From positions 1 to 9,198 of the forward strand of contig CALVVC010000041.1 in assembly GCA_944363755.1 (NCBI GenBank): DNA of 9,198 bases, read 5' to 3'. The notes under the pieces were generated by a model. It was not told where the DNA came from and did no database searches. It saw only the letters and a list, made by a program, of their open reading frames with translations. Position numbers and translations under genes: made by a program. The DNA comes from an uncultured Bacilli bacterium (GTDB taxonomy: Bacteria > Bacillota_I > Bacilli_A > RF39 > UBA660). The stretch's first letter is position 1. Each line of letters opens with the position of its first letter. Below, piece by piece: positions 6,216-9,198 of the stretch.

Positions 6216-6247
6216 CAAAAAGAAAAGTACTGTTTAAACAGTACTTT
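6216..6247 (-). terminator. Intrinsic terminator of the rplM-rpsI operon
   Basis: A perfect 24-base palindrome (6224-6247) folds as a nine-pair stem, AAAGTACTG with CAGTACTTT around a TTTAAA loop. On the minus strand it runs into TTTTCTTTTT (to 6216). It lies 12 bases after the rpsI stop codon. Confidence 0.9.
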
Positions 6248-6259
6248 AGAAACAATAGA

Positions 6260-6682
6260 TTAACGTTTACTAAATTGTGGAGCACGTCTAGCTTTCTTAA
6301 GACCTGGTTTCTTACGTTCTTTCTTACGTGCATCACGAGTAATAAATCCTTCAGCTTTTAAAATCTTACGGAAACTATTCTCTGAATCAGCTGGAGTAGA
6401 TTCATCATATTTAAGTAATGCTCTAGTAATTCCTAATCTAACTGCACCAGTTTGACCAGAAAATCCACCACCAGTTACATCTGCATCGACATCAAACATA
6501 TCACGTGTATTAGTAACATCAAGTGGTTGTGTTAAATCCATAACTAAAGTTGGATATGGGAAATATTCATTAACATCACGTCCATTGATAGTAATTTTAC
6601 CAGTACCAGTTGTAAGTCTAACTCTTGCAACACTAGTCTTTCTTCTACCAGTTCCTGTAAAAACTTGTTTCTTATCTGCCAT
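6260..6682 (-). CDS. rpsI: 30S ribosomal protein S9
   Basis: A 140-residue component of the head of the small ribosomal subunit whose C-terminal tail reaches the P-site tRNA. Family marks are intact: [15 protein letters not shown] near the start, ITINGR and [30 protein letters not shown]-like ITRALLKYD, and the basic tail [17 protein letters not shown] ending in Lys-Arg. It is about ten residues longer than the Bacillus protein. GGGAGG lies seven bases before the ATG. It follows rplM by 11 bases, the usual bacterial pair, and is closed by a strong terminator. Confidence 0.98.
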   Translation of the reverse strand: MADKKQVFTGTGRRKTSVARVRLTTGTGKITINGRDVNEYFPYPTLVMDLTQPLDVTNTRDMFDVDADVTGGGFSGQTGAVRLGITRALLKYDESTPADSENSFRKILKAEGFITRDARKKERKKPGLKKARRAPQFSKR

Positions 6683-6693
6683 AATTAACCTCC

Positions 6694-7122
6694 CTATACA
6701 TCCATCTCACTAGGTTTTTGAGCCATATGTTTATGATCACTACCTGCATAAACAAATAGTTTCTTATACATCGCTCTACCTAAACGATTCTTTGGTAACA
6801 TTCCTTTAACAGCTTTTTCTACCATTTCTTCTGGATACTTCTCAATCATTTCTTTTGCAGTTCTAGTTCTTAGTCCACCTGGATACCCTGAATGACTATA
6901 ATATTTTTTATCTTCTAACTTATTACCAGTAAGTAATACTTTAGAAGCATTAATAATAATTACATAGTCACCACAATCAATATGAGGTGTATAAGTAACT
7001 TTATGCTTACCACGTAAGATATGAGCAGCCTTACTAGCTACACGACCTAAAGGTTTACCTTCAGCATCGATAACGTACCATTTTCTCTCTACTGTTTCTT
7101 TCTTTTGCATATAACTTTTCAT
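6694..7122 (-). CDS. rplM: 50S ribosomal protein L13
   Basis: A 142-residue early-assembly protein of the large ribosomal subunit. Visible family features are [18 protein letters not shown] (14-31), [27 protein letters not shown] (33-59), [13 protein letters not shown] (about 72-84) and [21 protein letters not shown] (about 107-127). AAAGGAGA lies seven bases before the ATG. It is the first gene of the rplM-rpsI operon, with a consensus promoter and a folded leader. It ends in TAG immediately followed by the rpsI ribosome binding site, which shows that TAG is a true stop in this genome. Confidence 0.98.
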   Translation of the reverse strand: MKSYMQKKETVERKWYVIDAEGKPLGRVASKAAHILRGKHKVTYTPHIDCGDYVIIINASKVLLTGNKLEDKKYYSHSGYPGGLRTRTAKEMIEKYPEEMVEKAVKGMLPKNRLGRAMYKKLFVYAGSDHKHMAQKPSEMDV

Positions 7123-7196
7123 AATTTTTCTCCTTTACTAAACTACTCAAACCTTCCCAAAGTTCAAGTTTTAGTGGGGATATAAAATGTACCGAT
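7123..7196 (-). promoter_or_regulatory. rplM leader with hairpin (probable L13-type autoregulatory leader)
   Basis: The 5' untranslated region of about 74 bases carries a strong hairpin at 7137-7175. ACUAAA (7175-7170) pairs with UUUAGU (7142-7137), and CUUGAACUU (7168-7160) pairs with AGGUUUGAG (7154-7146) around the loop UGGGA. The 3' arm abuts the AAAGGAG ribosome binding site (7136-7130). Low-GC Gram-positive bacteria have a known L13 leader family thought to let the protein limit its own operon. Membership here is inferred from position and fold, not from an alignment. Confidence 0.6.
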
Positions 7197-7200
7197 TAAA

Positions 7201-7229
7201 ATTATAGCAGTGTTCTACCATAAAGTCAA
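7201..7229 (-). promoter_or_regulatory. Sigma-A promoter of rplM-rpsI
   Basis: On the minus strand TTGACT (7229-7224), a 17-base spacer and a perfect TATAAT (7206-7201) predict a transcription start near 7196, about 74 bases before rplM. Confidence 0.88.
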
Positions 7230-7255
7230 TTATTTTCTTTAAAAATATTTATTGA

Positions 7256-7261
7256 TATAAT
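7256..7261 (+). promoter_or_regulatory. Possible -10 element of the GT-C protein gene
   Basis: A perfect TATAAT lies 22 bases before the ATG at 7284 and just before the GGAG site. At 17 bases upstream is TTTTCT, a poor -35. It is divergent from the rplM promoter, with the two -35 regions only a few bases apart. Confidence 0.4.
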
Positions 7262-7283
7262 AATAAAAAAGGAGTATATAATT

Positions 7284-8606
7284 ATGATAAAATTTATTAA
7301 AAATAATAAAAGAACACTTATTTTATTTACATTCTTCACTATTGGAATTTTTATTTTTAACTTTTTTAGACCAATAGACATGGATTTAATGTGGAATTAT
7401 GGTTTCAGTAAAAATGTTAGTGATGGGCTAATTATGTATAAAGACTTTAATATGGTAATAACACCATTTTATCCAGCCATAACTGGCCTTCTTATGAAGA
7501 TATTAAGTACAAATATAATTGCTTTCTATATTATAAACACTTTCTATGCCCTATTAACTTTAATAGTAGTATACAAATTAGACAAAAAAATTATTTTTCC
7601 ATTTTTTATTTATTTTCTTTTTGACACTGCCCCAAGTTATAATACTCTATCTGTATTTTATGTATTTCTATTAATATATCTAGAAAAAAATAATAAAAGT
7701 GACTATTTAATTGGACTAGTAATAAGTCTAGCCTTCTTAACTAAATCAAGTATTGGAATATTTCTAGCTTTACCTACTCTATATTACATAAAAAAGCCTA
7801 AAAAGATAATTAAAAGAATAGTACCATTCATAATAACTAATCTAATAGTAATATGTTATTTCTATTTCAATAATGCCTTATATGACTATATAAACTTTGC
7901 ATTTCTAGGATTATTAGACTTTAGAAACGGAAATGGTAATTACAACATATTAACAATTATTACAGTCTTGATAGTAATATATATAATAAGAGAATATATA
8001 AAAACAAAAGGCTTTGAACTTTTATATATTTTAGCATTTATGATAATGGCATATCCTTTATTTAATCCAAGTCATTTTCTAACTGCAATTATTCCTCTAG
8101 TTTATTACTTACTAAAAAAATATCCTAAAGTAAATAATCTCATCAATAAAACTGCTCCTATCTTTATTCTTATTCCAATTATGGCTTTAATCGTAAATTA
8201 TATAACTTGCGAACCAAAATATGATAATAATTTATTTAAATATCGTTACTTACAAGATGAGTATATGTCAGATATAGAAGCATTAAAAGATTACTTCGAT
8301 GATGATTATGACAATGTATATTTCATTTTAATGAACTCTTACCTATATAAACTATCTTTAGATATACCTATTAACGAATTTGATTTACCATTAAAAGGTA
8401 ATCTAGGCTATAATGGCGAAGAAGAATTAATTAAAAAGATTAAAGAAATAAAAGATGGTAGTATTATCGTTATTAATAATGCTTATTATGAAAAAACAGA
8501 AGATGGTTCAAAAAATCAATCAAGTAAAAAAATATATGATTACATAACTAAAAATTATGGTTCAATAGGTCAATTTCACAAGTTTAAAATCTATGTAAAA
8601 AATTAG
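7284..8606 (+). CDS. Polytopic membrane protein, GT-C (PMT/ArnT-like) glycosyltransferase candidate
   Basis: A 440-residue protein with about 11-12 hydrophobic segments between residues 11 and 307 and a soluble C-terminal domain (about 308-440). After the first membrane segment comes RPIDMDLMWNYGFS (29-42) with Asp32-x-Asp34, then MYKDFNMVITPFYP (51-64). An acidic pair in the first outer loop followed by an aromatic/proline-rich stretch is the usual mark of lipid-phosphate-sugar-dependent GT-C transferases. The substrate is unknown; envelope polysaccharide or protein glycosylation is likely. GGAG lies nine bases before the ATG. It stands alone, divergent from rplM, and ends in TAG within its own terminator. 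Sure of a membrane GT-C-like protein, unsure of the exact family. Confidence 0.75.
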   Translation: MIKFIKNNKRTLILFTFFTIGIFIFNFFRPIDMDLMWNYGFSKNVSDGLIMYKDFNMVITPFYPAITGLLMKILSTNIIAFYIINTFYALLTLIVVYKLDKKIIFPFFIYFLFDTAPSYNTLSVFYVFLLIYLEKNNKSDYLIGLVISLAFLTKSSIGIFLALPTLYYIKKPKKIIKRIVPFIITNLIVICYFYFNNALYDYINFAFLGLLDFRNGNGNYNILTIITVLIVIYIIREYIKTKGFELLYILAFMIMAYPLFNPSHFLTAIIPLVYYLLKKYPKVNNLINKTAPIFILIPIMALIVNYITCEPKYDNNLFKYRYLQDEYMSDIEALKDYFDDDYDNVYFILMNSYLYKLSLDIPINEFDLPLKGNLGYNGEEELIKKIKEIKDGSIIVINNAYYEKTEDGSKNQSSKKIYDYITKNYGSIGQFHKFKIYVKN

Positions 8607-8630
8607 ATGGTATTACCAACTAATTTTTTT
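8598..8630. terminator. Bidirectional intrinsic terminator
   Basis: AAAAATTAG (8598-8606) pairs with CTAATTTTT (8620-8628), nine pairs, and the interior TGGT/ACCA extends the stem around ATT. T tracts follow on both strands. It overlaps the stop codons of the glycosyltransferase gene (plus) and of the interrupted minus-strand ORF, so it can serve both. Confidence 0.85.
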
Positions 8631-9082
8631 ATTTTCTTATTATCAACAATATCATTATCTTTTAATAACTCTCTATATTTTAAATCTAGATTATCAAAAT
8701 AATCATTTAACTTAGGATATCTTTCTATTAACTTTTTCATATTATATCTTAATAAATATACATTAATATCTCTATCTATACACTGACTACCACAATAACA
8801 AAAACCAGAATAATAATCATCTAACTCATTTTTATCAACATAAGAAAGCTACTTATCAGTAAAAACATTAACACAAGAATAATAATTTTCATTAATAAAA
8901 TCTTTAACATTATTAATAATATTATACTTATCAACCATAAACCCTGCTTCAACTTTTCTTTCTTTTTCCCTTAAAATATACTCATCTAAACATTTTTTCT
9001 TTTGTTCTTGATATTTTATAATATCTTCTTTTTTTAAATCTATATAACAATCAAGAAAATCAAATAATTGATTATCTTCCAT
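8603..9082 (-). pseudogene. Unrecognised ORF interrupted by an in-frame TAG
   Basis: From the ATG at 9082 the frame reads 77 codons to TAG at 8851-8849, then continues open for 81 more codons to TAA at 8605-8603, directly at a terminator. The second part has no start codon or ribosome binding site at its head and has similar Lys/Asn/Asp/Tyr-rich composition, so the two parts look like one 159-codon gene broken by one nonsense change. The first part is charged and helical (LKKEDIIKYQEQKKKCLDE). The second holds CYCGSQC, a possible metal site, then a helical end. I do not recognise the family. No ribosome binding site precedes the ATG, and the frame is also open upstream to 9163, so the original start may be lost where an insertion element seems to end. 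It could alternatively be a real 77-residue gene. Confidence 0.5.
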
Positions 9083-9131
9083 AAATTTTAAATTATTAGA
9101 ATATCTATATTCAACAAGACTAAGAACAAAT

Positions 9132-9153
9132 AAAACAAAACAAGTTTTGTTTT
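9132..9153. terminator. Possible terminator hairpin near the insertion-element end
   Basis: AAAACAAAAC (9153-9144, minus strand) can pair with GTTTTGTTTT (9141-9132), with T-rich sequence on both outer sides. The stem is mostly A-T, so it is weak. Confidence 0.35.
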
Positions 9154-9198
9154 TACCTTGTCGTTACCTTCAAGGATTCCTACTTCATAGATAAAGTA
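9132..9198 (-). mobile_element. Possible right end of an IS200/IS605-type (TnpB) element, partial
   Basis: On the minus strand the frame entering the window ends Thr-Leu-Ser-Met-Lys then TAG (9182-9180), and the DNA reads ATGAAGTAGGAATCC followed by a stem-loop, CCTTG (9175-9171) with CAAGG (9160-9156). A tnpB end with AAG(C/T)AGGAATC running straight into a hairpin is typical of the right end of these elements and of the 3' end of the TnpB guide RNA. Only the last six codons including the stop are visible, so this rests on recall of that pattern. The exact element end, probably within 9132-9155, cannot be fixed here. Confidence 0.4.

Noticed and set aside
8849..8851. TAG recoded as an amino acid in this genome
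   Set aside because: rplM ends in TAG right before the rpsI ribosome binding site and the glycosyltransferase ends in TAG within its terminator, so TAG is a normal stop; TGA is also used as a stop.
9088..9198. Minus-strand open frame beginning Tyr-Phe-Ile-Tyr-Glu-Val at the right edge
   Set aside because: It crosses the hairpin and the A/T-rich stretch, becomes a low-complexity Leu/Ile/Val run, and conflicts with the TnpB-tail frame. It looks like chance.
1..9198. CRISPR array, tRNA or rRNA genes
   Set aside because: No regularly spaced direct repeats, no cloverleaf with a TTCGA-type T loop and CCA-proximal stem, and no rRNA signature stretches were seen.

Overview
The window looks like chromosomal DNA of an AT-rich Bacillota bacterium, probably an uncultured gut member of Bacilli (RF39 or Erysipelotrichales type). 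The evidence is the very low GC content, GGAGG-type ribosome binding sites before most genes, TTGACA/TATAAT promoters, and a typical low-GC Gram-positive rplM-rpsI operon with a structured leader. TGA acts as a stop codon (KilA-N and DUF3800 genes) and TAG as a stop codon (rplM and the glycosyltransferase), so this is the standard bacterial code and not a mycoplasma code.

Layout, left to right. At 1-1497 on the minus strand are a CwlD-like cell-wall amidase, cut by the left edge, and a KilA-N domain protein. At 1609-2409 on the plus strand is a ZIP-family metal transporter with a clear intrinsic terminator. At 2428-4235 on the minus strand is a likely operon, in transcription order a TraX-family membrane protein, a holin-like small membrane protein and an M23-type endolysin-like peptidase. 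This resembles a phage lysis cassette with no other phage gene nearby. At 4300-5244 on the plus strand is an amino-DNA methyltransferase with no visible restriction partner. At 5245-5452 there is no protein gene, but there is a well-supported minus-strand small structured RNA with its own consensus promoter, lying just downstream of a DUF3800 gene (5453-6160). At 6224-7229 on the minus strand are rplM and rpsI with promoter, leader and terminator. At 7284-8606 on the plus strand is a polytopic GT-C type glycosyltransferase-like protein. At 8603-9198 on the minus strand are an unrecognised ORF interrupted in frame by TAG and what looks like the right end of an IS200/IS605-type (TnpB) element at the window edge.

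How they work together. The left half carries envelope functions (amidase, metal import, holin/endolysin/TraX cassette), the right-centre carries housekeeping translation genes, and accessory genes sit between them. The strongest candidate for something new is the DUF3800 gene plus its adjacent structured RNA, with a methyltransferase gene converging on it. Rfam holds several RNA families named after DUF3800 because they lie next to such genes (from memory), so this may be another member or a new one. A second point of interest is the TraX-holin-endolysin operon.
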